From the NCBI GenBank assembly GCA_945910005.1, contig OX246749.1, forward strand, positions 35,490,116-35,554,115: 64,000 nt of DNA. The letters run 5' to 3'. Under the pieces are notes generated by a model, which was given only the letters and a program-made list of their open reading frames with translations, searched no databases and had not been told where the DNA came from. The position numbers and the translations under genes are program-made. This document shows positions 41,836 through 53,460 of the stretch, one piece after another. Within the stretch, counting starts at the first letter, position 1. Every line of letters begins with the position of its first letter. Source of the DNA: Isoperla grammatica. Its lineage: Eukaryota > Arthropoda > Insecta > Plecoptera > Perlodidae.

Positions 41836-42180
41836 TAATACTTGCAGTGTTGTGCGCAACACCACAATTATTGAGCACTTGTGACTAATGACTATATGAT
41901 GACAATAATACATAACCATGGGTAGGTTTATATGAGTAATTTACAGATTATTATAAAAATACAGCGTTACACAGAACACAACACGGAAACCAAAAGCGTA
42001 TATACACAACCCGTATCGCACGGTAGCTCATGTCTGTCGTAAATACAGCAGCGAACTGAACCTTGGGTGGTTTGTTTGGTTGTGTTTTGACAGTCGATGC
42101 ATCAGTGATTGGCGTGTCCACAAAGACGAGGAGGCTATTATTAAGTAATTTTAAATAATAAATAAATAATATGAATTAAT
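41836..42180. other. No gene or clear repeat
   Basis: AT-rich sequence, nothing recognised. Confidence 0.45.
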
Positions 42181-42184
42181 ATTT

Positions 42185-42305
42185 AAGTCCCGCACTGAAA
42201 ATCAGTTTCGTTACTGAGTGGGTAGACTCTAAATGTGAATTTATTTATTTATTTATTTTATTTTATTTTATTTTATTTTATTTTATTTTATTTTATTTTA
42301 TTTTA
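42185..42305 (+). mobile_element. Retroposon tail with (TTTTA)n
   Basis: CACTGAAAATCAGTTTCGTT, TGGGTAGACTCTAAATGTGA and an expanded TTTA/TTTTA tail: only the extreme 3' end of the family at 6165 and 45215. Confidence 0.7.
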
Positions 42306-42420
42306 CGTGTCAACTCTCGGTATTTGAATGCGCTTGAGGTCCGCTACGTTTCTTGTAGTGGAAAATACCTTACTCTTTTTGCAGCAGGCCATAATAATAG
42401 TAATTATATTTTGTTTTCGT

Positions 42421-42672
42421 AGGAATACCCGTTATAAAGTGCACACCAGCTTTACCTGATGTGCCCCTCTTCAGGTGACTAACTAGGTTATTAGGGTGTT
42501 TGGATAGCTGGGGAGAAATGTCCGAGGGTTGTTAGTAGGACTCAATCCCAGCATTCGCCTTTACGACTGAGGAAAACCTTGAAAAAGCCCTTCAGTCAGG
42601 ACTGCCGGTGGCCGCGGAATCGAACCGGCGACCTCCCGAATTAGAGTATTGCGTCTTACCGCTGAGCTATAG
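42421..42672 (-). mobile_element. tRNA-derived SINE, nearly full length
   Basis: Reverse copy: GTGCACACCAGCTTTACCTG first, then GACTGAGGAAAACCTTG and the B and A boxes near 42610-42665. The extreme 5' end adjoins the palindrome at 42666-42840. Confidence 0.8.
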
Positions 42673-42840
42673 TTGTCCCAAGACTACCTTACACATGCTT
42701 TCGTCACAGGCGACTGGTTCGTAGCCAATCAGCGATCGGTATTGGCCTGGATGTGTCTCGGGTGGTTCGCTGGTTGGCTACGACTGCTCCGGATGTGACG
42801 AAAGCAGGTGTAAAGTAATTTTGGGTCCACTATACCTCAC
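42666..42840. mobile_element. Palindromic MITE, TATAGTGGACCCAA ends
   Basis: CTATAGTTGTCCCAAGACTA and the complement of TATAGTGGACCCAAAATTAC are the ends. The inner words TTACACATGCTTTCGTCACA and GGATGTGACGAAAGCAGG pair. The loop has mirrored GTAGCCAATC and GGTTGGCTAC. Confidence 0.6.
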
Positions 42841-42954
42841 TAAAACATTGAGCCTAATGACAAAAAACTGGAAAAAAAATTACAAAACCTGACATTAAAA
42901 AATTGTATATATTATACCTTCAAAACTTAGGCTATACAGATGACTGTAAAACAG

Positions 42955-43065
42955 AAATGAAATGAAATGAAATGAAATGAGCTGAAATGATATGAAATGA
43001 AATTAAATTAAATTAAATTAAATATGAGTTGAAACGAAATGAAATGAAATGAAATGAGTTACAAT
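42955..43065. repeat. (AAATG)n pentanucleotide repeat
   Basis: AATGAAATGAAATG with AATTAAATT variants. Confidence 0.85.
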
Positions 43066-43433
43066 GATATTAAATGCGGCAGATGTCATTATTATTAAAT
43101 AAGCCAGAACACTTATCTCTTGTACTGAGATTAAGAAATATGCCAAAAGCATTACCAGCTATACTTTGCAAACCATCAACGTAAACAACACCTTATTAGC
43201 AGCTAATTTATTTTTTTATAGGTAATAAAATGAGAAATTATTGAACATTAAAATAGTTTTTGTAATGTCGGTGTTAGTTTTTTGTAATTCCTGTTTATTT
43301 TCCAACCAATTAACCACAAGAATGTTTCAATACTTATTGGTTTATTTGTTGCTTGACGAGTACGTCATAATACTCAAGCAATCTCACAAGAATCCACTTT
43401 AAGTAGTATATAGTTATTTTATGTCTTACTTAA

Positions 43434-43785
43434 GAGCGAAGGATACTTCTACGTCAAAAACCACAGAAAATTATCATGTTTTAATTATATCTCAAGATTG
43501 AAACACAAAATCGAAAATCTGAGTAATCATAACGCTGTGGTTTGGTAAGCCCTACAGACTGAATGATAAATGTATCTAACATTATAGTAAGTATGACTGT
43601 GATTAATTTCGTTAGTAATTTAATGGAATAAAAATCACAGTCATACTGATTATAATGTTAGATACATTTATCTTTCAGTATGTAGGACTTACCAAACCAC
43701 AGCGCTATGATTACTCAGATTTTCGATTTTGTGTTTCAATCTTGAGATAGAATTAAAAAATGAAATTTTTCTGCAGTTTTCAGAA
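43434..43785. mobile_element. GAGCGAAGG/TTAA MITE, right end lost
   Basis: TTAA at 43430-43433 precedes GAGCGAAGGATACTTCTACG. The centre is a near-palindrome (ATCTAACATTATAGTAAGTA and its complement). The inverted right arm stops at TTTCTGCAGTTTT, short of the terminus. Confidence 0.7.
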
Positions 43786-43804
43786 CAGTTTCATTTTTAT
43801 AATA

Positions 43805-43905
43805 TCTCAAGCAGTGACGCCGGAACAGGGGGGGGGGGCACCTGCCACCCCTGGACTTCGAGAGGGGGGCAATAATATCGATTTGCCCCCCCCCCCCCTC
43901 TAGAA
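43805..43905. repeat. Poly-G and poly-C runs, self-complementary
   Basis: A G run near 43829, a C run near 43885 and mirrored GAGAGGGGGGCAA/TTGCCCCCC words. CAGTGACGCCGG at the left resembles the CAGTGGCG termini. Confidence 0.6.
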
Positions 43906-43959
43906 GTAGAGAATTCACCTAATAATCAGTGCTCAAATTGTAAAATACTATTCGCATCT

Positions 43960-44010
43960 TCTGTATGCGCTTTTAAAAGCTTCCGCAGGCGAGGTAGCGA
44001 AACACGTTCT
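43960..44010 (+). repeat. Dispersed repeat, first copy
   Basis: GCGCTTTTAAAAGC and CCGCAGGCGAGGTAGC recur at 44945-44990. No boundaries are seen. Confidence 0.55.
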
Positions 44011-44175
44011 TATCGAACTCGAAGGTGTGAGATAGAGACCTTTTGCACGTGCGTGCCATTGTGTGTTGCACTGGTTGCACTGAATAGGTTTCTAGGAATA
44101 ATGCAAAACTAGACACTGTCAGTAATTAAGTGAGCGAAGCGAGCGTCTCCACTTGACTCTAATGGCACTTCGTTC

Positions 44176-44176
44176 T

Positions 44177-44211
<35 letters not shown>
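44176..44211. repeat. Poly-T run
   Basis: About 36 T. The polylysine on the opposite strand is its translation. Confidence 0.95.
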
Positions 44212-44215
<4 letters not shown>

Positions 44216-45110
44216 CTGTCGATAGCGGTCGAACGGAAAGTCCGATCAACTTGAAATTTAAACCATCCACAAGCCTCCATGTGGATTGAAGGTGTATAGT
44301 TTTGAGGCAAACTCGTTCGAAAAGTTACAAAGTTACACCATAGTTACTGCAAAATATTTTTCTGAAACAAAATGGTGGCAAAATGTGAGTAAGCCATATT
44401 TTCTAAAACTTTTTTGCGGTCATGAATATGTTTATTTTATGGCGATCTGATAAATATTGGCAAAGTTACACAAAAGTTACTAGAAAATATTTTTCTGAAA
44501 CACAGTAACAGAAAAATGTGAGGTGGCTATCTTATATTAAATTTTTGTCCGGTCACGAATATACTATTTTAAACGCGATCAGATACGTATTCGAGGTAGG
44601 AATTACATTTCTATTGCTGTCAATAACTGTTAGTAACGGTGGCGGACCGCCGCGAAAACAAGACACCCAAAATTCTTAGCAACGCACACTGCATGACGTC
44701 CAACAATGTCGGGAAGTATAATAGCTATGGAAATTAGAAATATTTTTGCAATGCGTATCCTTGAATTGTTGTTTATTATTGCTTTTATTATCTTTGAGAT
44801 CTTTTCGCCAGAACGTTCGAAGATATGGACGCGCTCGCTTATCAACGCGCCAAACAGAGCGTTTTCCTAGTAATAATAAAACAGTGTTGATATGAAGTGT
44901 TACTTTTTAGTGGTAAATTTCTAAAGTACTATTCACATCTTATTAGACTGCGCTTTTAAAAGCTCCCGCAGGCGAGGTAGCTAAACACATTCTGAGTACC
45001 TAGTCAATGTATGTGCGCATGTTTTGGTATAACAATTATTGCGCAATTAGTTTATTTGTATATAGAGTTTCCAGAGAATATTATTTTTACCTTTCTTGCC
45101 ATTTTACACA
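44212..45110. other. No gene; unclassified repeats
   Basis: Two related stretches of AAATATTTTTCTGAAACA (near 44348 and 44490) imply a decayed duplication. The second copy of the GGCGAGGTAGC repeat is at 44945-44990. The 71-codon minus-strand frame at 44630-44845 has no signature. Confidence 0.4.
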
Positions 45111-45144
45111 GTGGCATAACCAGTTCCTTTGGAATGCAGCCGTA

Positions 45145-45171
45145 CCCCCCCCCCCCCCCCCCCCCCCCCAA
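45145..45171. repeat. Poly-C run
   Basis: About 24 C a short distance downstream of CAGTGGCATAACCAG. Confidence 0.9.
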
Positions 45172-45214
45172 CCCCAATATAATAACACAACTAAAATTTA
45201 CATTACTTCTTGTG

Positions 45215-45510
45215 TTAGGAATAAGTAAACGGTGACTTTGGAGCCGTCCTAGCAACGAAGCACTCAATAAATTCAAAGTGGTTCTGAATCGGCCTTATTC
45301 ATTCTGACATTTGTCCGCAGGTGTTCGCACTGATGCATATGTTTCGTATTTGAAATATCGATCTTTGATTGGTTATCGCTCACTCGTCGATGGTGTTCGG
45401 AGCCTACAGGGTTGGCTCAGTCACTTTAAATTAAAGTCTCCCACTGAAAATCAGTTTCGTCACTGAGTGGGTAGACTCTAAATGTGAATTTATTTATTTT
45501 ATTTATGATC
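45215..45510 (+). mobile_element. Retroposon 3' end, GAATAAGTAAACGGTGAC family
   Basis: Third long copy of the family with the same block order as at 6165 and 9408, ending TGGGTAGACTCTAAATGTGA and a TTTATTTATTTTA tail. Confidence 0.65.
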
Positions 45511-45664
45511 TTGACAAGGCTAATGTTACTATGGTCTGCACTTGTTGCATCATCTCAATGTAATGAAAAAGCTGCAAATAAATAACAATAATTACAATTA
45601 CACTCCGACGGCTGAGGCAGAACTGTATATACATCGAGAACACGCGCTTGCAGCACGTCACCAT

Positions 45665-45720
45665 CAAGCAGTGGCGGCGTATCCAAGGGGGGCCCGCCAT
45701 GCCCCCCCCCCGCCAAAAAA
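45665..45720. repeat. CAGTGGCGGCGTATCC terminus with G/C runs
   Basis: The word CAGTGGCGGCGTATCC precedes GGGGGGCCCGCC and a run of C. It resembles the eroded terminus at 35594. Confidence 0.5.
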
Positions 45721-45924
45721 ATACACGGAGAGAAGAAACAGTTTCCAACTTTTTTCACTTTTATATATTTATAAATTTATTTTTTTACACTTTTTTTGTT
45801 TCATGTTCTTTCTTATTTCCATACTTCTATTTTTATTATGTAATATGTTGAATTTCCACTTCATTTGATTTTATTTCATTTCTCAATTATTTTTTTCTTG
45901 TTCTCGATTATATTTTATATAGTT

Positions 45925-46075
45925 CAGTAGTTTGTTTTGTTTTTGTTGTTATTGTTATTTATGATTTCATTATTATTAATTGTTTGCATAGCTTAGTTTT
46001 ATTTATGGTCCTCCTTTGTAAATCAGTTTTTATAACTGAATAGGATAGACATTAAATAAATAAATAAATAAATAA
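45925..46075 (+). mobile_element. LINE-like 3' end with (TAAA)n tail
   Basis: Second copy of the 18165 family with TTGTTTGCATAGCTTAGTTT, GTCCTCCTTTGTAAATCAG and AATAGGATAGACATTAAATA. Confidence 0.7.
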
Positions 46076-46079
46076 ACCT

Positions 46080-46535
46080 TAGTGACGCCTGTGTCAGGTC
46101 TTCACGTGATACAGAAATTTGATATCCCTTGATTCATAGCGAAATTTACCAGAATAAGAAAATATAAAAGTAATAAAGAATAAAGAATAAAAGTGTGTAG
46201 TATAATAATATAATAAGAGTATACTGTAAGAAACCAACTCTATGAAATTGCACGATTCTGATATGTGAAGAAAAAAAATTCAAGGTCTCTGGTGACTGGG
46301 GATTTCGCCACAGACGCCTTCCGATGTTCGACTCTCTCCATGGTTCATTCCCGGATATGCCACTGCAAAAAAAAAGAATGTGCCCCCCCTAACAAGATGA
46401 ACTTCTGGCGCTGCTGTTCTCAAGAATGCTACTTGAAAGGTGTCTTGCAACAACACAGTAAAACGGTTATAAATGAGTTTATTGAAACACGAAAACATTT
46501 ATTTGAAATGAGAAACTTTCATTAAAAGAAAATTT
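46080..46535. other. No gene or clear repeat
   Basis: Frames of 72-86 codons on both strands overlap at 46265-46525. Neither has a domain, and GGATATGCCACTGC resembles the CAGTGGCATA terminus, so this is probably a degraded DNA transposon. Confidence 0.35.
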
Positions 46536-46755
46536 TTATTTATTCATTTATTCATTCATTCATTCATGCATTCATTCATCCATCCATTCATTCATCCATT
46601 CATTCATTTATTTATTAATTCATTTATTCATTCATTTATTCATTCATTCATTTATTTATTCATTCATTCATTCATTCATTCATTCATTCATTTCTTCATT
46701 TCTTCATTAATTTATTTATTTATTCATTTATTTATTTATATATTTATTTATTTGT

Positions 46756-46826
<71 letters not shown>

Positions 46827-46915
46827 TTCATTTATTCATTCATTCATTTATTTATTTTTTTTATTTTTTTTTATTTTTTTTATTTTTTTATTTATTTATT
46901 ATTTATTTATTAAAT
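46536..46915. repeat. (TTCA)n / (TTTA)n microsatellite, about 380 bp
   Basis: Tetranucleotide run shifting from ATTC to TTTA to T-rich. Frames are Phe-Ile-His or Phe-Ile-Tyr-Leu repeats. Confidence 0.95.
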
Positions 46916-47180
46916 TATTTACACAACCTTGATTAACACTAATAAAGCAATTATTGATCTTAATCGATAATAAAACGTTAGGAAATACCCAACATATTTA
47001 ATATAACCCTTCTCATCCTCTATAATATGGCTCAATTACTCTATTACCAATGCATGCGCTCAGAGAGTTTACCGGTAGTGTAATGCAACTACTGGCGTGC
47101 AATATTAAATGAGATTCATCCATCTCTGCAGTAATAACTAGTAAAGTTTGATTGGTGTTTTTTTCTGTGATATGATGTAA
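46916..47180. other. No feature seen
   Basis: AT-rich sequence before the CCCAAGTAGAAC terminus. Confidence 0.45.
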
Positions 47181-48225
47181 CCCAAGTAGAACACGAACGC
47201 CGTTCCAACGTTGTTCCGCCGGTACCATTTGCGTCGGAACAACGTCGGATTTATGTCGTGATACTGCGGCGGATTTCCGGAGTTATGACTAGCTGAACGG
47301 CATCGGTACGACGACGGTTTACGCTCTCCACAGGATCAGAACAACCGAAACAGGCCTCAATCCCTCGACCGAAACCCCTCTAATACGCCGCGAATACGCG
47401 TTGGTACGACGGTGGAAATTAGTGGCGTATTTACGCCGTATTAGCAGCGTATTCACCCTCGTTTCAGCAGCAGGAGCGCACTGTAAACTGCACAAATCCA
47501 CTTCTAATACGCCGCGAATACGCTTTGGTCCGACGGTGGAAATTAGTGGCGTATTTACGCCGTATTAGAAGCGTATTCACCCTCGTTTCAGCAGCAGAAG
47601 CGCCATGTAAACTGCACAAACCCACTTCTAATACGCCGCGAATACGCTTTGGTCCGACGGTGGAAATAAGTGGCGTATTTACGCCGTATTAGTAGCGTAT
47701 TCACCCTCGTTTCAGCAGCAGAAGCGCCATGTAAACTGCACAAACCCACTTCTAATTCGCGTTGGTCCGACGGTGGAAATAAGTGGCGTATTTACGCCGT
47801 ATTAGTAGCGTATTCACCCTCGTTTCAGCAGCAGAAGCGCCATGTAAACGGCACAAACCCACTTCTAATACGCCGCGAATACGCGTTGGTCCGACGGTGG
47901 AAATTTGGGGCGTGTTTACGCCGTATTAGTAGCGTATTCACCCTCGTTTCAGCAGCAGGAGCACACTGTAAACTGCACAAACCCACTTCTAATACGCCGC
48001 GAATACGCGTTGGTCCGTCGGTGGCAATAAGTGGCGTATTTACGCCGTATTAGTAGCGTATTCACCCTCGTTTCAGCAGCAGAAGCGCCATGCAAACGGC
48101 ACAAACCCACTTCTAATACGCCCCGAATACGCGTTGGTCCGTCGGTGGCAATAAGTGGCGTATTTACGCCGTATTAGTAGCGTATTCACCCTCGTTTCAG
48201 TAGTAGAAGCGCCATGTCAGTCACG
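47181..48225. repeat. CCCAAGTAGAAC terminus with 124-bp tandem array
   Basis: CCCAAGTAGAACACGAACGC at 47181 resembles a transposon end. Inside it lie palindromic GTTCCAACGTTGTTCCGCCG-type words and then about seven 124-bp units: AATACGCCGCGAATACGC, TTGGTCCGACGGTGGAAAT, GGCGTATTTACGCCGTATTA, TTCACCCTCGTTTCAGCAGC. One unit has an 11-bp deletion (47749-47862). The frames are array translations. Confidence 0.8.
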
Positions 48226-48619
48226 CCAGTCGGAAACACCTGTATTCAATATCAATATTATATACATTCTAACACAAGTAGTGGAAGGTATTGTTTTAAC
48301 TGTATGGAATTATAGTACATCTGTAAGACTTTTTACTACAGTAGAGATTATGTTTGTTTATTACAGATTCATTTTTCATGAGACAGACGTACTTTTACAA
48401 CCAAACCCATGTATTCTATAACCAACAATGTAGATATGTAGTAATTAATAAGAGCAAATACTCATATACTTAGTAATTATGCCTACGAAGGGGTTAATTA
48501 ATGTATTTAACAATATTGATTATTTGATACAATTCGATATGCAAGAAAATCGAGCTGATATTTTGTCATACTCATATCGGAACGATATCATGATATCGTA
48601 GGCCATTAATAACCTTAAA

Positions 48620-48747
48620 GGTCGGTGCACAATAGCCCGGTAAGGAGCTCCGGTAGCGGTAACGGGAAAGTTCGCTATATAATTTAACATTGCCCGGTAA
48701 CGTTAACGGTAACGGGAAGCTCTTTCCCGGGCTATTGTGCACCGACC
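48620..48747. mobile_element. 128-bp MITE, GGTCGGTGCACAATAGCCCGG ends
   Basis: The 21-bp ends (GGTCGGTGCACAATAGCCCG and its complement) are perfect. The interior is mirrored GTAACGGGAA and CCGGTAACG words. Target duplication is not evident. Confidence 0.75.
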
Positions 48748-48879
48748 ATTACAATTCAAAAGATAAAAACAGCTCAAGCTGCCGTCACTGTAGAACGTTG
48801 CTTGCGTCGAAGTGTTTACAGTAGCGCGATCTTTGGTAGATCTAACGCGACGAGCAAACGACAACATGACAACTGTCAT

Positions 48880-50110
48880 GACATGTTCATAACCTAAATG
48901 TATACGTGATGAAAGACACACGAAGACACACGAAGACACTGACACACGTCTACTCCTCCTAGCGCCCTGGTGAAAGACACACAAGTCATATCCGCTCAGC
49001 GCCCTCTGAAACAAACACGTATAAGTCGACTTATCTTAGCACCCTGGGAAACACAGACACGTCTACTCCTCCTAGCGCCCTGGTGAAAGACACACAAGTC
49101 ATCTCCGCTCAGCGCCCTCTGAAACAAACAAGTATAAGTCGACTCATCTCAGCACCCTGGGAAACTCAGACACACGTCTACTCCTCCTAGCGCCCTGGTG
49201 AAAGACACACAAGTCATCTCCCCTCAGCGCCCTCTGAAACAAACACGTATAAGTCGACTTATCTCAGCACCCTGGGAAACTCAGACACACGTCTACTCCT
49301 CCTAGCGCCCTGGTGAAAGACACACAAGTCATCTCCGCTCAGCACCCTCTGAAACAAACACGTATAAGTCGACTTATCTCAGCATCCTGGGAAACTCAGA
49401 CACACGTCTACTCCTCCTAGCGCCCTGGTGAAAGACACACAAGTCATATCCTCTCAGCGCTCTCTGAAACAAACACGTAGAAGTCGACTTATCTCAGCAT
49501 CCTGGGAAACTCAGACACACGTCTACTCCTCCTAGCGCCCTGGTGAAAGACACATAAGTCATATCCGCTCAGCGCCCTCTAAAACAAACACGTATAAGTC
49601 GACTTATCTTAGCACCCTGGGAAACTCAGACACACGTCTACTCCTCCTAGCGCCCGGGTGAAAGACACACAAGTCATATCCTCTCAGCGCCCTCTGAAAC
49701 AAACACGTATAAGTCGACTTATCTTAGCACTCTGGGAAACTCAGACACACGTCTACTCTTCCTAGCTCCCTGGTGAAAGACACACATGTCATCTCCTCTC
49801 AGCACCCTCTGAAACAAACACGTATGAGTCGACTCATCTCAGCACCCTGGGAAACTCAGACACACGTCTACTCCTCCTAGCGCCCTGGTGAAAGACACAC
49901 AAGTCATATCCTCTCAGCGCCCTCTGAAACAAACACGTATAAGTCGACTTATCTTAGCACCCTGGGAAACTCAGACACACGTCTACTCCTCCTAGCGCCC
50001 TGGTGAAAGACACACAAGTCATATCCTCTCAGCGCTCTCTGAAACAAACACGTATAAGTCGACTTATCTTAGCACCCTGGGAAACACACACATGCCATCT
50101 ATACTAAGCG
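48880..50110. repeat. 115-bp tandem array, about ten units
   Basis: CTACTCCTCCTAGCGCCCTG, TGAAAGACACACAAGTCAT and CTGAAACAAACACGTATAAG recur at about 115-bp spacing from 48948. Each unit holds a GTCGAC site and three phrases of the form AGCRCCCT. The last units are degenerate. Confidence 0.9.
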
Positions 50111-50610
50111 CTCTTGTGAAAGACACATAATTTGTCTCAGCACCCTGGTGAAAGAACAAGTCATCTCGTCTTGGAGACCTGGAGACAAACGCATATATAA
50201 GTCGTTTCATCTCAGAGTCCTGTAACAAACTAAGACAATTATCCCAAAACAAAGCGTTAAATGGATAAGTTGTTAATTCTGCGATATTATCTCGAATCAA
50301 GTATAGGTACCATTTTCGAGACTCTTCATATGCAGAACCTTGGAATAAATGTAACATTATGCAGTTATATTCGTGTGTTGACTACCCCTCGTGTTTGAAA
50401 TCTGAAACAACAAAACCAATTGGATCAGCTTATGCCTGTAGCCTCCATGTACTCTAGTTGACGACTTAGTTTGAACTGAGGCAAGCGAAGTGTCTTGTCT
50501 TGTCTTTGACCGCGGCGAAAGCGCCGGTTTGTTCTCCACATCTGGCAATGTCCGTTACGCTGGCCTTGAGCCCACAGGGCTTCTATGGGCTTTATGATGT
50601 ATTGTCGCGT
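50111..50610. other. No gene; mixed sequence after the array
   Basis: Frames of 63-97 codons on the minus strand cross the array border and have no signature. Confidence 0.35.
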
Positions 50611-50624
50611 GTTGGTCAGGGCGT

Positions 50625-50648
50625 GGGGGGGGGGGGGGGGGGGGGGTT
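50625..50648. repeat. Poly-G run
   Basis: About 22 G inside a GT-rich stretch. Confidence 0.9.
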
Positions 50649-50699
50649 GGGTTGGGGTGGATTTCTCTAGCAATAGCTTCAATCACACGGAAAGTTCTA

Positions 50700-51990
50700 A
50701 TTAATTATCTGTGCTTTATTGGCGTAAGTGCTGGTATTTGTATCGGCAGTTGGTCTCCTCTATTAGTAATGTTTATTCAAATCAATGTATTACTGTACTA
50801 TTTTTAATACTGCAACCACAGATAACAAGCTCACTTCGTGATGAAGTTGTTGCCTGTGCGGCAAAAAAATAAAATAGTAATAAAATAAATATTGCACAGG
50901 TTTACATGAGACAATTTAGTAAGACCGTCACACCGTGTACGGGATCCTTGCTAGACGGTTCCAAGTATTACCAATAGCATAATGAATTACAACTAGAACA
51001 GGCTGCTATATGGATTTTAGGAAATCGTACATTTGCGATTTTTGGCTTAGGCCTACGTAAAAACAAAACATTTCGATTTACATCAATACTGTACGTTGCC
51101 CATGTATGGCTTTAAATGTAATTCTTCAGTTTTGACGGCTCCTTATGCATTATTTATCATGACGAAACACCAATAGTTTGGTCAGTGTAAGCACACGATG
51201 CTCCAATTCGCCAGCACGCCAGTTCGATTCCAGGCACCGGTAATCCTAACTGAAAGTTTCTTAGTAGAGATGAGGAACGATTTAAAATCTATACCAGTAA
51301 TCATGTGTAAGATGAATGTCTTAAATCATCACAATTATAGTCTTTCAGCGAGAGTATATATCTTCTCGTGTGTGGTAAAATAAATTCAGTACGATCGGAA
51401 GCACACTTGTGGCGTAGATGATGGGTTATGGAGGGGGCGCGGTCTAAATTTGTGTGACAATCTTGAGGATGAGCCAATTGAAATAAGTAATTCCATAAGA
51501 ATTAAGAACCAAAGAGTGTCTAAATCATCATATTGTACTAAGTAGATGATATTGGTAATAATATGCAAGCCTCGTTATTTACGTGACAAAATTTCAAGAA
51601 AACCTGTTACATTTTAAAATTTAAACGTAGTAAACGGAGTTGCAATTAAGTGTGTAATTCACATTCCGTTTGTTCAGAGAATGTTTTAAGAGTGTTGTGA
51701 CAATGATACTTATTACTTTTACGCCCAGCAAAATTCGAAACTGGAAAGCAGAGTGCGGTTTACTGCCAATGTCTAACCCCTAGAGTTTTAGTTTACTCAA
51801 CTATTCTCTAGTGAATATAATTTACGTGTATTTTAGAAACTAATACAGATGAATGATTTACACATGATATAATACTCTCGCGTTTGTCTCGCACCTCCAT
51901 TGGCTCCAATACAACTGCGCTACACAATATAATCACAAAACATTGCTTCATCGCTTATCAGACAAACTCGACTCGAAGCACAGCTCGAAG
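50700..51990. other. No gene; SINE relic at 51195-51275
   Basis: A B box (GTTCGATTCC) followed by TAATCCTAACTGAAAGTTTC near 51220-51260 is a degraded tRNA-SINE. The rest is AT-rich without recognised features. Confidence 0.4.
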
Positions 51991-52323
51991 TCAAGACAAT
52001 TGAGCCCCCTTGAGTGGCAGAGTACACTCCCTGGTCATAAACTCACGAAGGACGCAACCTTTTGATGTATCTCTCCTTCGCACCCTGCATGTTTGAACGG
52101 CATTCTTTTCAAATATGGGGTGGAATACTTTGGGTAGCGGTGTGGGTGGGTGGGTGGGGGGGCGGCAGGCATTATCCCGCCGATGGCTTCGACCGAGTCT
52201 CCAGCCGAGCATGTTTCTCTTGAGACACTTGTTGTATGTGTACTTGTGCGTGCGAGAGAGGTTATTGTAATTTTCATTGCCCCACCTCCCACTGGTAAAA
52301 ATTATGTGGGTGCACTTGACCAT
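51991..52323 (-). other. GC-richer open stretch, coding status unclear
   Basis: Two minus-strand frames of 110 and 85 codons overlap (the latter from 52292). The peptide includes SVSRETCSAGDSVEAIGG. Composition is richer than the neighbours and includes GTGGGTGGGTGGGTGG runs on the plus strand. No splice signals or family features secure a gene. Confidence 0.15.
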
Positions 52324-52629
52324 TGTCTAATTGTAGTTATGGAGCCAGCTTACTGTGCACTGTTTTTATTTTGCAGTTTAATATTCACTTTTTGTATTAG
52401 TAGGATAATTATTTTTATTTAATGTGAAATCCCAATGTTAAATATACATACAATTTCAAATTATTGACAATAATTCATCGGAATTTGATATGAACTTATA
52501 TATCAGAATCGTTCGCCATCATAATCACTTGCACAAATAACTACTTTTAGCTTTTATCAAATGTGATGGTAATTTCGTGTATTATTTGCATACGTGTTTT
52601 ATAATAAAATTACAACTGATGTTTAATGT

Positions 52630-52680
52630 GGGGGGTGGGGGGCTAGAGAGTCAACAGTCTCCCCCCCCCCCCCCCCCCTC
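52630..52680. repeat. Poly-G and poly-C runs
   Basis: GTGGGGGGTGGGGGGC followed by about 19 C near 52661. Confidence 0.85.
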
Positions 52681-52895
52681 CGCCATCACACTACTACTAA
52701 TACTGTAAACGCCAATATACACGGATTTCGCAAAACTCTTTGCATCTTCGAAACAAATGCAACTAGAACCATATGTCTTATCGATGACACCTTTCCTTTT
52801 GCTCATTGGAGTTGTAGCATGTCGAGCCCCGTATTCTCAAATATCTTCAAAACATCATAATATGTAAACAAAACTTACCTTGTAACCATTCTTAA

Positions 52896-53010
<115 letters not shown>

Positions 53011-53107
53011 AAATATCTGCGAAATAAATAAACAGGCGTTTACCAACTCAATTCTCTTTTAGCACAATCATAACGCGATGTGATAGCAAAGTGTGCAAAC
53101 AAGCATA

Positions 53108-53297
53108 AATGACTATTGACTATTGACTATTGACTACAACCCCACCGTGATTATTTCTTAGCCAAGCCACAAAACTAACAAGACTCCTTTCATTGGCTGC
53201 GAGCGAGAGTTCTGCGCGCTGATTGGCTGTGACTAAGACTTGACCAAGGAATTGAGATATTTCAATTCGTTAGTCAATAGTCAATAGTCAAAAGTTA
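53108..53297. mobile_element. MITE with heptamer-repeat (TTGACTA) ends
   Basis: GACTATTGACTATTGACTAC on the left and TTAGTCAATAGTCAATAGTC on the right are inverted heptamer runs. The inside carries CATTGGCTGCGAGCGAGAG and GATTGGCTGTGAC. The second copy is at 3630. Confidence 0.65.
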
Positions 53298-53460
53298 CGA
53301 CGAACATGTGCGGATTTAATTGTAAGTCGGGGTTTGTTTTGTAATTTATGGATACGAAGAGTTTGTCTCGTAGGCTTGATGATTCAATTGGAAAACACAG
53401 CGGAATGTAGAAGTGGATGTTCTGTTTTTAAGTTCCGCAGTCGTAGAAAACTCCCATGGC

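Noticed and set aside
45011..45235. Proline-rich protein
   Set aside because: The prolines come from a poly-C run shared by three frames.
46566..46913. Long Phe-Ile-rich frame as a membrane protein
   Set aside because: Pure translation of a TTCA/TTTA microsatellite.
47670..48053. 127-codon frame with ISSVFTLVSAAEAP repeats as a gene
   Set aside because: It follows the 124-bp tandem array, and continuity depends on an 11-bp deletion in one unit.
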